Origin: Micromonospora sp. BL4
Lineage (GTDB): Bacteria; Actinomycetota; Actinomycetes; Mycobacteriales; Micromonosporaceae
Reading direction: 5' to 3'
Assembly (NCBI RefSeq): GCF_003667505.1
Contig: NZ_RCVJ01000138.1
Location: 1-55,543, forward strand
Length of the DNA: 55,543 nt
Shown here: positions 49,778 to 55,543 of the stretch, in pieces
Numbering within the stretch: position 1 is the stretch's first letter
Layout of the letters: every line of letters begins with the position of its first letter
Translations under genes and position numbers: made by a program
Notes under the pieces: model-generated
What the model was told of the DNA's origin: nothing
What the model saw: only the letters and a program-made list of their open reading frames with translations
The model's database searches: none

Positions 49778-50986
49778 TCAGCGCCCGTCTTCGAGCTGCG
49801 TGATGAGCGAGAGCACAACAGCAGGACCGTCGTCGGAGCGGATCCGGCGAGCAAGTTCGGTGGCGCGCTCGTGATAGGTCGATCGGTCGAGGCAGGACCG
49901 CAGCGCTGCGGTCAGGGTGTCGGCGGTCAGCTCATGCAGTGGCAGTGGGTGCGGGGCAACGCCGAGGCGGTGCAGCCTGTCCGCCCAGAAGGGCTGGTCG
50001 ACCAGGACGGGCACCGGGACCGCTGGTACTCCCGCACGCAGCCCGGCGCCGGTGGTGCCTGCTCCGGCGTGATGGACCACGGCAGCCGTGCGGGGGAACA
50101 ACCAGTCGTGGGGCAGGTCGCCGACACGCAGGATGTCGTCACCTTCGGGTTCGAGTCTCGCCCAGCCGGACTGGACGACGGCGCGCACGCCGGCACGTTT
50201 GACGGCGACCTCGACGACGGCCTGAAGTCGCTCGTGGCTCGGGGTCATGCTGCCGAACCCAACGAACACCGGAGGGGGACCGGCCCCCAGGAAGTCGACC
50301 AGCAGATCCGGGGGTTGCCACCCCGGTGGTCTGACCGGCCACCAGTATCCGGTCACACGCACCGTCGCGGGCCAGTCGGCGGGCCGGGGCACCACTGTTG
50401 GGCTGAACCCGTGGCAGATCGGCCAGTCGTCCGGCGCCTGTGCGGTGGCGGCGGGGAGATCGAGCCGGGCGCGCAACCGCCGCAGAACGTCGGCGTAGAG
50501 GGAGTCGGTCCGGGCGAGCAGGTCGCGGCCAGCGGCGATGTTGTCAGCGGGCGGGAGCTGCCCGGCGGGCCAGCCGGGTGGCGGGAACTCCCTGGTGGGA
50601 ACCCCTGGCGCGAGATAGACGCCTACGCTCGGGATGCCGAAGCCTTCGGCGACGAGCCGGCCCAGCGGGGCCGGGCCGTGAGCCGTGAGCAGTATGTCGG
50701 TGCCGGCGGCTGCCGCGGCCAACACACCCTCGCCCAGTTCGTCGAGGAACGCGGCGAAGACCGATCGCGCGGCCTCTGGGGAGGGGGCAGCCGTGCGTGC
50801 GCGTACGAGTTCGACCGGATCGCCGGGAAGGGCCCGGTACTCCAGCCCGCCCTCGCGCACGAGATCGGCGAACCGGCCGTGTGCGGCAAGCGCTACCTGG
50901 TGGCCCGCCTGCTGCAGCCGCTGGCCCAGGCCCGTGAAGGGCGCGACATCACCTCGCGAACCCGCGGTCACGATCAGAATCCGCAT
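49778..50986 (-). CDS. GT1 glycosyltransferase (MGT/UGT, sterol- or macrolide-glycosyltransferase-like)
   Basis: A 402-residue GT-B glycosyltransferase. N-terminal MRILIVTAGSRGDVAPFTGLGQRL is typical of the sterol/vancomycin-type subgroup. The C-terminal donor motif reads VHHAGAGTTGAGLRAGVPAVPVPVLVDQPFWADRL (HAGAGTT and DQPFWA). GGGAGAG precedes the ATG at 50986. Donor and acceptor are not known; family members glycosylate macrolides, glycopeptides, sterols or rhamnolipid precursors. It is monocistronic, so it may detoxify a natural product. Confidence 0.9.
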   Translation of the reverse strand: MRILIVTAGSRGDVAPFTGLGQRLQQAGHQVALAAHGRFADLVREGGLEYRALPGDPVELVRARTAAPSPEAARSVFAAFLDELGEGVLAAAAAGTDILLTAHGPAPLGRLVAEGFGIPSVGVYLAPGVPTREFPPPGWPAGQLPPADNIAAGRDLLARTDSLYADVLRRLRARLDLPAATAQAPDDWPICHGFSPTVVPRPADWPATVRVTGYWWPVRPPGWQPPDLLVDFLGAGPPPVFVGFGSMTPSHERLQAVVEVAVKRAGVRAVVQSGWARLEPEGDDILRVGDLPHDWLFPRTAAVVHHAGAGTTGAGLRAGVPAVPVPVLVDQPFWADRLHRLGVAPHPLPLHELTADTLTAALRSCLDRSTYHERATELARRIRSDDGPAVVLSLITQLEDGR

Positions 50987-51069
50987 CAGCTCTCTCCCGT
51001 CGTACCGCCGGCCTGACCGGCCAGCACACCCGGGCCCTTCATGGCTCGGCGGCATCAACAGGCCGCCGG

Positions 51070-51075
51070 TACCAT
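51070..51075 (+). promoter_or_regulatory. -10 element for a leaderless small-protein transcript
   Basis: TACCAT, six bases before the ATG at 51082. No ribosome-binding sequence fits in the gap. Confidence 0.5.
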
Positions 51076-51081
51076 GCGGGG

Positions 51082-51414
51082 ATGGGCAAGTTCCTTGCAC
51101 TCTTCAACGGCGCGGCCGATGAGGCCGGCAAGGCCGAACTCACCGAACAGCAGCAGACCGAGTTCATCAACGCTTGGGCGTCATGGGCGCAGGCCAACGA
51201 GAAGGCCCTCGTCGATCCCGGCGCTCCATTAAACGCGAAGAAGCTGGTCACAGCGCGGGGTGTCGAGGATTTCACCGACCCCATGACTGGCTACACCATC
51301 GTAGAAGCGGACTCGCACGACGAGGCAGTTCAGATCTTCTCTGAGCACCCGCACCTGCGGATTTTCGCCGGAAACTCGATCGCAGTCGTGGAGTGTCCGC
51401 CTCAGCCCAGCTGA
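51082..51414 (+). CDS. Small YCII-like protein
   Basis: A 110-residue soluble protein: KFLALFNGAADE as first strand, a helix with QQTEFINAWASWAQANEKAL, then VTARGVEDFTDPMTGYTIVEADSHDEAVQIFSEHP, a pattern of the YCII / dimeric alpha-beta barrel group. Codon use is less GC-rich than that of its neighbours. The start is probably leaderless. Function unknown; there is no sigma factor beside it, unlike the DGPF gene at 1794. Confidence 0.75.
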   Translation: MGKFLALFNGAADEAGKAELTEQQQTEFINAWASWAQANEKALVDPGAPLNAKKLVTARGVEDFTDPMTGYTIVEADSHDEAVQIFSEHPHLRIFAGNSIAVVECPPQPS

Positions 51415-51568
51415 TACCCGCGTCCGCGAGCGGGACAGCTCACGCGACAGCGCATGTCCGCCGCCGAGGGTCGGCCAGCAAGGCGCTTCCGTCCTCCGCG
51501 GCAATGAGGGTGACGCCGACGTAAGGGAACCGCAAGATCTGCCGGTTCGGCCCGGCGCTGGTGCTGGC

Positions 51569-51574
51569 TAGGCT
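51569..51574 (+). promoter_or_regulatory. -10 element of the two-component operon
   Basis: TAGGCT, 18 bases before the GTG at 51592, with TTCGGC 17 bases further upstream as a weak -35. GGGGAGG, the ribosome-binding site, lies between it and the start codon. Confidence 0.5.
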
Positions 51575-51591
51575 GGCCGGGGAGGTGACCG

Positions 51592-52284
51592 GTGGCGCAG
51601 CGGGTGCTCGTGGTCGACGACGACCGGACCGTCAGCGACGTGGTCTGCCGCTACCTGGAGCACGCCGGGTACGACGTGAGCCACGTCGGGGACGGGCTGG
51701 CCGCGTTGGACGCCGTGCGGGATCGGACGCCGCACCTGGTGGTGCTGGACCTGATGCTGCCGGGGCTGGACGGGTTGCAGGTGTGCCGGCGGCTGCGGGA
51801 GCGGCCGGACGGCGTACCGATCATCATGCTGACCGCGCGCGGCGACGAGGCCGATCGGGTGCTCGGCCTGCAACTGGGCGCGGACGACTACCTGGGCAAG
51901 CCGTTCTCGCCGCGCGAGCTGGTGTTGCGCGTCGGTTCGGTGCTGCGCCGAGCCGGGGAGCAGGCCGGGCCGGCGGCGGAGGTGCTGGTCGACGCGGGGC
52001 TGGAGGTGGCCACCGGGCCGCGGGTCGCCCGGCTGCACGGCGGCGAGCTGGCCCTGACGCTGCGCGAGTTCGACCTGCTGGCGCACCTGATGCGGCATCC
52101 GAGGCGGGCGTTTCGCCGCACCGAACTGCTGGAGCGGGTGTGGGGCTGGAACTTCGGCGACCAGTCCACCGTGACCGTCCACGTGCGACGGCTGCGGGAG
52201 AAGGTCGAGGACGATCCGGCCGAGCCCCGGCGGATCGTCACCGTCTGGGGCGTCGGCTACCGGTACGAGCCGGCCGATGCGTGA
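51592..52284 (+). CDS. OmpR/PhoB-family response regulator
   Basis: A 230-residue regulator. Receiver domain 1-115: acidic pair in LVVDDDRT, phospho-acceptor Asp53 in VVLDLMLPG, Thr in MLTARGDE and Lys in LGKPFSPRE. Winged-helix DNA-binding domain about 130-228 (LTLREFDLLAHLMRHP, RTELLERVWGW, TVTVHVRRLREKVEDDP). GTG at 51592 follows GGGGAGG. Overlaps the kinase gene by 8 bases. It is a candidate binder of the direct repeats at 55426. Confidence 0.95.
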   Translation: MAQRVLVVDDDRTVSDVVCRYLEHAGYDVSHVGDGLAALDAVRDRTPHLVVLDLMLPGLDGLQVCRRLRERPDGVPIIMLTARGDEADRVLGLQLGADDYLGKPFSPRELVLRVGSVLRRAGEQAGPAAEVLVDAGLEVATGPRVARLHGGELALTLREFDLLAHLMRHPRRAFRRTELLERVWGWNFGDQSTVTVHVRRLREKVEDDPAEPRRIVTVWGVGYRYEPADA

Positions 52285-53290
52285 CCTGGCGCTGATCTTC
52301 GGCGCGGCGCTCGGGGCGGCGATCGGCGTCGGCCTGGTCGGCGCGTTGACGCTGCGGCTGCTGCGCGACCGGTCGATCACGGTGCACGTGTGCGTCCTGC
52401 TCACCGTCACCGTGGCCGCCGTGGTGGCCGGGGTGGTGGTGGTCGCCCAGGCGATGTTCCTGTCTCCGCACGACCTCCAGGTCGTGCTGCTCACGGTGGC
52501 CGCGGCGGCGGTCGTCAGCCTCGGCGTCGGCTGGTACTTCGGTCGCCGGCTGGCGGTGGCCGCGGTCTGGGCGGACCAGGCCCGGGAGCGGGAACGACGG
52601 GTCGAGAAGGGCCGTCGGGACCTGGTCGCCTGGGTGTCGCACGATCTGCGGACGCCGCTGGCGGGGCTGCGGGCGATGGCCGAGGCGTTGGAGGACCGGG
52701 TGGTCGACGATCCGGCGACGGTGGCCGAGTACCACCGGCGGATCCGCGCGCAGACCGACCGGATGACCCGTCTCGTCGACGACCTGTTCGAGCTGTCCCG
52801 GATCAACGCCGGGGCGCTGCGGCTGACGCTGTCCGCGGTGCCGCTCGGCGAGGTGGTCTCCGACGCGCTGGCCGGCACCGCGCCCCTGGCCGAGGCCCGC
52901 CGGATCCGCCTGGTGGCCGCCGAGTCCGGCTGGCCGACCGTGCTGGCCAGCGAGCCCGAGCTGGCCCGGGTGGTGGGCAACCTGCTGCTCAACGCCGTGC
53001 ACTACACCCCGAGCGACGGCACGGTCCGGGTGGACGCCGGGTGCGAACGGGATGCCGCGTGGCTGGCGGTCGCCGACACCTGCGGCGGAATCCCCGAGGA
53101 CGACCTGCCCCGACTGTTCGATGTGGCGTTCCGGGGTGAGCCGGCCCGTACGCCCCGCTCGGGCGGGGAGGGCTCCGGCGGGCTGGGGCTGGCGATCGTC
53201 CGAGGGCTGGTCGAGGCGCACGGCGGTCGGGTGGACGTGCAGAACGTCGTCGGCGGCTGCCGCTTCGTGGTGCGTCTCCCGGCGGCCTGA
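52277..53290 (+). CDS. Sensor histidine kinase
   Basis: A 337-residue kinase with three hydrophobic segments (about 7-29, 38-60, 69-89) and almost no extracytoplasmic domain, so it probably senses within the membrane or inside the cell. H-box WVSHDLRTPLAGL with His122, N-box NLLLNAVHYTPSD, G1 VADTCGGIPEDDLPRLF and G2 GSGGLGLAIVRGLVEAHGG. No HAMP domain is visible. The cognate regulator is upstream. Confidence 0.93.
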   Translation: MRDLALIFGAALGAAIGVGLVGALTLRLLRDRSITVHVCVLLTVTVAAVVAGVVVVAQAMFLSPHDLQVVLLTVAAAAVVSLGVGWYFGRRLAVAAVWADQARERERRVEKGRRDLVAWVSHDLRTPLAGLRAMAEALEDRVVDDPATVAEYHRRIRAQTDRMTRLVDDLFELSRINAGALRLTLSAVPLGEVVSDALAGTAPLAEARRIRLVAAESGWPTVLASEPELARVVGNLLLNAVHYTPSDGTVRVDAGCERDAAWLAVADTCGGIPEDDLPRLFDVAFRGEPARTPRSGGEGSGGLGLAIVRGLVEAHGGRVDVQNVVGGCRFVVRLPAA

Positions 53291-53319
53291 CCCGAGTCGA
53301 CCGGCCGACGCGGGTCAGG
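53286..53319. terminator. Bidirectional terminator with both stop codons in its arms
   Basis: A perfect 9-bp CCTGACCCG / CGGGTCAGG (53286-53294 / 53311-53319) with an inner GTCG / CGAC stem. The kinase TGA and the complementary TGA of the methyltransferase gene lie in opposite arms. Confidence 0.78.
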
Positions 53320-54031
53320 TGTGGTCGGATTCGAGCGGGTGGTCGACGGTCAGCTCGCCGAACCAGCGTCGGCCCCGGTGGAACAGCTCCCGCACGGTCA
53401 GGCCGGCGGCGCGGGCGACCGGCGGCACGGCGTGCGTGTCGAGCCGGGCCCAGCGGAACGCCGGGCCGAGCAGCAGCCGGCCGGCCCGGTGCGCGGCGGC
53501 CACCCGGGCCTGGCCCTGCCACATCCCGGCCCCGGGCGGCTCCAGCTCGACCAGGACCGTGCCGCCGGGCGCGAGCAGCGCACCGCACCGGCGCAGCAGT
53601 GCGATCGGATCGCCGCCGATGCCGATGTTGCCGTCGAGCAGCACCGCGTGCGCCCACCGGCCCTCGCCGGGCAGCGGATCGAACAGGCTGCGGTGCAGGG
53701 CGACCGCACCCCGGGCCCGGGTCAGCCGCACCGCCGTCGGCGAGACGTCCACACCGACCGCCGACAGCCCGGCCCGGGCCAGCGCCACGGTGAGCCGGCC
53801 CGGCCCACAGCCGAGGTCGAGCGTCGGCCCCGCACACCGGGCGACCACTACGGCCACCGCCGGCTCGGCCGGGCCGTGCCAGCGGTCCACCGGCAGCCGG
53901 CTCCGCACACCGTCACCCTGCACCAGCCACCGCCCGCCGGCTGGCCGGCCCGCGAGCGCGGGGCCGAAGGCATCCTGGACCAGCGGTTCCCCGGGCCCGG
54001 TGAGCCGGGCCGCCGTGTCGACCGGGTTCAC
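53315..54031 (-). CDS. Class I SAM-dependent methyltransferase
   Basis: A 238-residue methyltransferase: motif I TLDLGCGPGRLTVALARAG near residues 70-88, VGVDVSPTAVRL as the acidic strand 2, and LLAPGGTVLVELEPPG as the later strands. GTG at 54031 overlaps the stop of the TIGR04282 gene. Part of a three-gene operon with two glycosyltransferase-fold proteins, so a glycolipid or modified-sugar substrate is plausible, but it is not known. Confidence 0.87.
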   Translation of the reverse strand: MNPVDTAARLTGPGEPLVQDAFGPALAGRPAGGRWLVQGDGVRSRLPVDRWHGPAEPAVAVVVARCAGPTLDLGCGPGRLTVALARAGLSAVGVDVSPTAVRLTRARGAVALHRSLFDPLPGEGRWAHAVLLDGNIGIGGDPIALLRRCGALLAPGGTVLVELEPPGAGMWQGQARVAAAHRAGRLLLGPAFRWARLDTHAVPPVARAAGLTVRELFHRGRRWFGELTVDHPLESDHT

Positions 54032-54708
54032 CGCCGGTCCCCCGGCACCAGGGCGAGCCGGACCGTCGCGACCCGCCGGGCGAACCGGCCCTCGGGCACC
54101 TCCATCGCCACCGCCAGGGCGTCGGGCCACTCGTCGACGTCGCGGAGCACCGGCAGCGGCGCGACGCGCAGTCTCCGCCCGGTCAGCGCCGCCCAGGTGT
54201 CGTGACCGGTGTCGGCTGTCGACATCGGCACCTCGCGCAGCACCTCCGCGTACCGGGGATCGCGCAACCCCAGCGACCACCAGCCGCCGTCGCGCGCCCG
54301 GCCGAGCACCGCGTCGGCGACGCGCAGCCGGCGGACCGCGCCGGTCAGGCGGGCCGGGGTCAGCTGCGGGGTGTCCATCCCGATCTGGAGCACCGGCCGG
54401 CCCGGGTACGCCGCCGCCACCTCGGCGTACGCGTTGGCGAGCCGGTCGCCCAGCCCAACCCCGCGCTGGTCCAGCACGGACCAGCCGGCCAGCGCGGCGG
54501 TCAGCTCGACGGCGTCCTCCGCCTCGGTCAGCCGGCCCGCCCAGGCCAGCACCGGCGTGACCCCCGGGGTGGCGCGGACGGCGTCGAGGGTGTCGCGCAG
54601 CGCGGCGGCGGCGATCCGGGCGGCCTGCTCCGCGGTGGCCGGAGGGCAGAGCCGGGTCTTCACCGCCCCGGGCACCGGAGCCTTGGCGACCACCAGCAGG
54701 ACGGTCAC
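54028..54708 (-). CDS. TIGR04282 / DUF2064 glycosyltransferase-A-fold protein
   Basis: A 226-residue GT-A fold protein. The N-terminal signature VVAKAPVPGAVKTRLCPP is diagnostic of the family, and IGMDTPQLTP carries the DxD-like metal site. GTG at 54708 overlaps the upstream GT2 stop as GTGA. Family members (including ArsS-linked arsenosugar enzymes) usually sit beside a GT2 enzyme, as here. The donor is unknown. Confidence 0.9.
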   Translation of the reverse strand: MTVLLVVAKAPVPGAVKTRLCPPATAEQAARIAAAALRDTLDAVRATPGVTPVLAWAGRLTEAEDAVELTAALAGWSVLDQRGVGLGDRLANAYAEVAAAYPGRPVLQIGMDTPQLTPARLTGAVRRLRVADAVLGRARDGGWWSLGLRDPRYAEVLREVPMSTADTGHDTWAALTGRRLRVAPLPVLRDVDEWPDALAVAMEVPEGRFARRVATVRLALVPGDRR

Positions 54709-55379
54709 CGGGGGCCGTCCACGGTGCGCAGCACGCCGGCGAAGTCGCGGGTGGCTCGCAGGGTGCCCCGGACCGAGCCGGACACCTTGGACCGGGTGCC
54801 GGCGGCCCGGGGCGCGTAGGTCACATCCAGCTCCTGGATCCGCCACCCGGCGGCGGCCGCCCGGATCAGCAGTTCGAGGGGGTAGCCGAAGGCCCGGTCG
54901 GCGACGCCGAGGGCGAGCAGCGCGTCGCGGCGGGCCACCCGGATCGGGCTGAGGTCCCGCAGCGGTACGCCTCGACGGCGCAGCAGCGCCGCGACCAGCG
55001 CGGTGCCGGCCCGGGCGTGCCACGGCCACACCCCGGCGCCGACCGGTCGCCGCCGGCCCACGCTCAGATCCGCCGTCCCGGCCGCGACCGGCGCGACCAT
55101 GGCCGGCAGCTCGCCCGGGTCGAAGGAGCCGTCCGCATCGAGTACGCAGACCAGCTCACCGTCGGCGGCCTCCAGGCCGGTGTGCACCGCCGCGCCGTAG
55201 CCGCGCCGGGGCTCGTGGACCACCCGGGCGCCGTGTCGGGCGGCCACCTCGGGCGAGCCGTCCCGGGAGCCGTTGTCCACCACGATGGCCCGGTAACCGG
55301 GTGGCAGCGCGGTGAGCACGCCGGGCAGGGCGGCCGCCTCGTCCAGGCAGGGCAGCACCACGTCGATCTGAGTCGGCAT
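54705..55379 (-). CDS. Family 2 glycosyltransferase (DPM1/DPG-synthase-like)
   Basis: A 224-residue GT2 enzyme. Nucleotide-binding start DVVLPCLDEAAALPGVL and VVDNGSRDGS, the metal-binding DADG in VCVLDADGSFDPGELP, and RRDALLALGVADRAFGYPLELL in the acceptor region. No membrane helices. The ATG at 55379 sits 7 bases after TAGCGT, so the mRNA is probably leaderless. First gene of the operon with TIGR04282 and methyltransferase genes. Confidence 0.9.
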   Translation of the reverse strand: MPTQIDVVLPCLDEAAALPGVLTALPPGYRAIVVDNGSRDGSPEVAARHGARVVHEPRRGYGAAVHTGLEAADGELVCVLDADGSFDPGELPAMVAPVAAGTADLSVGRRRPVGAGVWPWHARAGTALVAALLRRRGVPLRDLSPIRVARRDALLALGVADRAFGYPLELLIRAAAAGWRIQELDVTYAPRAAGTRSKVSGSVRGTLRATRDFAGVLRTVDGPR

Positions 55380-55386
55380 ACCGCCG

Positions 55387-55392
55387 ACGCTA
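55387..55392 (-). promoter_or_regulatory. -10 element of the GT2 operon (leaderless)
   Basis: TAGCGT on the minus strand, 7 bases before the ATG at 55379. Confidence 0.5.
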
Positions 55393-55425
55393 GGGCGGCA
55401 CCGGGCCGGCGGAGGCCGGAATGTG

Positions 55426-55460
55426 CTTACCGAACGCTTACCACCTGGGCATTTCTTACC
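55426..55460. promoter_or_regulatory. Direct repeats, candidate OmpR/PhoB-type regulator site
   Basis: CTTACC at 55426-55431, 55437-55442 and 55455-55460. The first two are exactly 11 bases apart (GCTTACCGAAC then GCTTACCACCT), the spacing used by OmpR-family dimers. The site lies upstream of the GT2 operon and of a divergent ORF at the window edge. Confidence 0.5.
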
Positions 55461-55524
55461 GTCCGGTGACAGGCCGGCGGTTCCGCCGACGGGAGGTCGG
55501 CTGCCGCCGTACCGTCCGGTGGTC

Positions 55525-55543
55525 ATGACCTCGACCACCGCTC
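55525..55543 (+). CDS. Possible start of a divergent gene cut by the window end
   Basis: An ATG at 55525 opens a frame reading MTSTTA to the edge. TACCGT, a possible -10 element, ends 9 bases upstream. Only six codons are visible, so nothing can be said about the product. Confidence 0.25.

Overview
The window is very GC-rich (a 60-base line I counted near 12.0 kb is 75% GC), codes densely on both strands and uses many GTG starts, 4-bp GTGA/ATGA gene overlaps and leaderless starts. Together with the gene content (desferrioxamine-type siderophore genes, ECF41 and ECF42 sigma factors, streptogrisin-like protease, Hsp70-propeller fusion), this points to a filamentous actinobacterium, most likely a Micromonosporaceae member such as Micromonospora. 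The genus is inference. No rRNA, tRNA, CRISPR, integrase or transposase was seen.

Layout: 0-4.6 kb holds an FAD oxidoreductase, a DGPF/YCII protein with its ECF42 sigma factor, a small secreted protein and a DoxX-like membrane protein. 4.8-8.3 kb is one large secreted ThuA / sugar dehydrogenase / PKD / carbohydrate-binding protein with LacI-type operators in front. 8.3-11.3 kb is a foreign-looking, lower-GC island (about 50% GC in a counted line) with a three-gene operon: a PEP-utilising-enzyme-like protein (phosphohistidine swivel plus PEP barrel), a receiver-like protein with two membrane segments, and a thymidylate-kinase-like P-loop kinase. It truncates the last gene of the next operon. 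11.2-21.8 kb is a catabolic/uptake locus: NMT1-type ABC transporter, Gfo/Idh/MocA dehydrogenase, DUF993 aldolase-like enzyme, TIM-barrel isomerase, NCS1-like permease, cupin, LacI regulator and a kinase-fold protein, tied together by repeated LacI-type operator sequences.

21.8-28.3 kb holds stress and housekeeping genes: fasciclin protein, GNAT, MFS exporter, NDH-2-like flavoprotein with ECF41 sigma factor, and a divergent FMN reductase/MarR pair with two palindromic operators. 28.4-41.5 kb is a complete siderophore locus: decarboxylase, N-hydroxylase, acyltransferase and IucA/IucC synthetase, siderophore-interacting reductase and binding protein on the minus strand; two FecCD permeases, ATPase, penicillin-acylase-like hydrolase and a second acyltransferase on the plus strand. 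One DtxR/IdeR-type iron box lies between the two arms. 41.5-43.2 kb encodes KDPG aldolase and a KDG-type kinase. 43.2-51.4 kb contains a secreted serine protease, LtrA, a nucleosidase, a Rieske lipoprotein, the Hsp70-TM-propeller fusion, a GT1 glycosyltransferase and a small YCII-like protein. 51.6-55.5 kb has an OmpR-type two-component system and a divergent-looking GT2 / TIGR04282 / methyltransferase operon whose promoter carries 11-bp-spaced direct repeats.

The best candidate for an undescribed system is the island operon at 8.3-11.3 kb. It combines a PEP-phosphotransfer module that has lost the usual catalytic cysteine, a membrane-anchored receiver-like partner and a nucleotide kinase. 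The LacI regulon and the acylase-containing siderophore locus are the next most informative units. All family calls are from reading translated sequence by eye; no database search was run.
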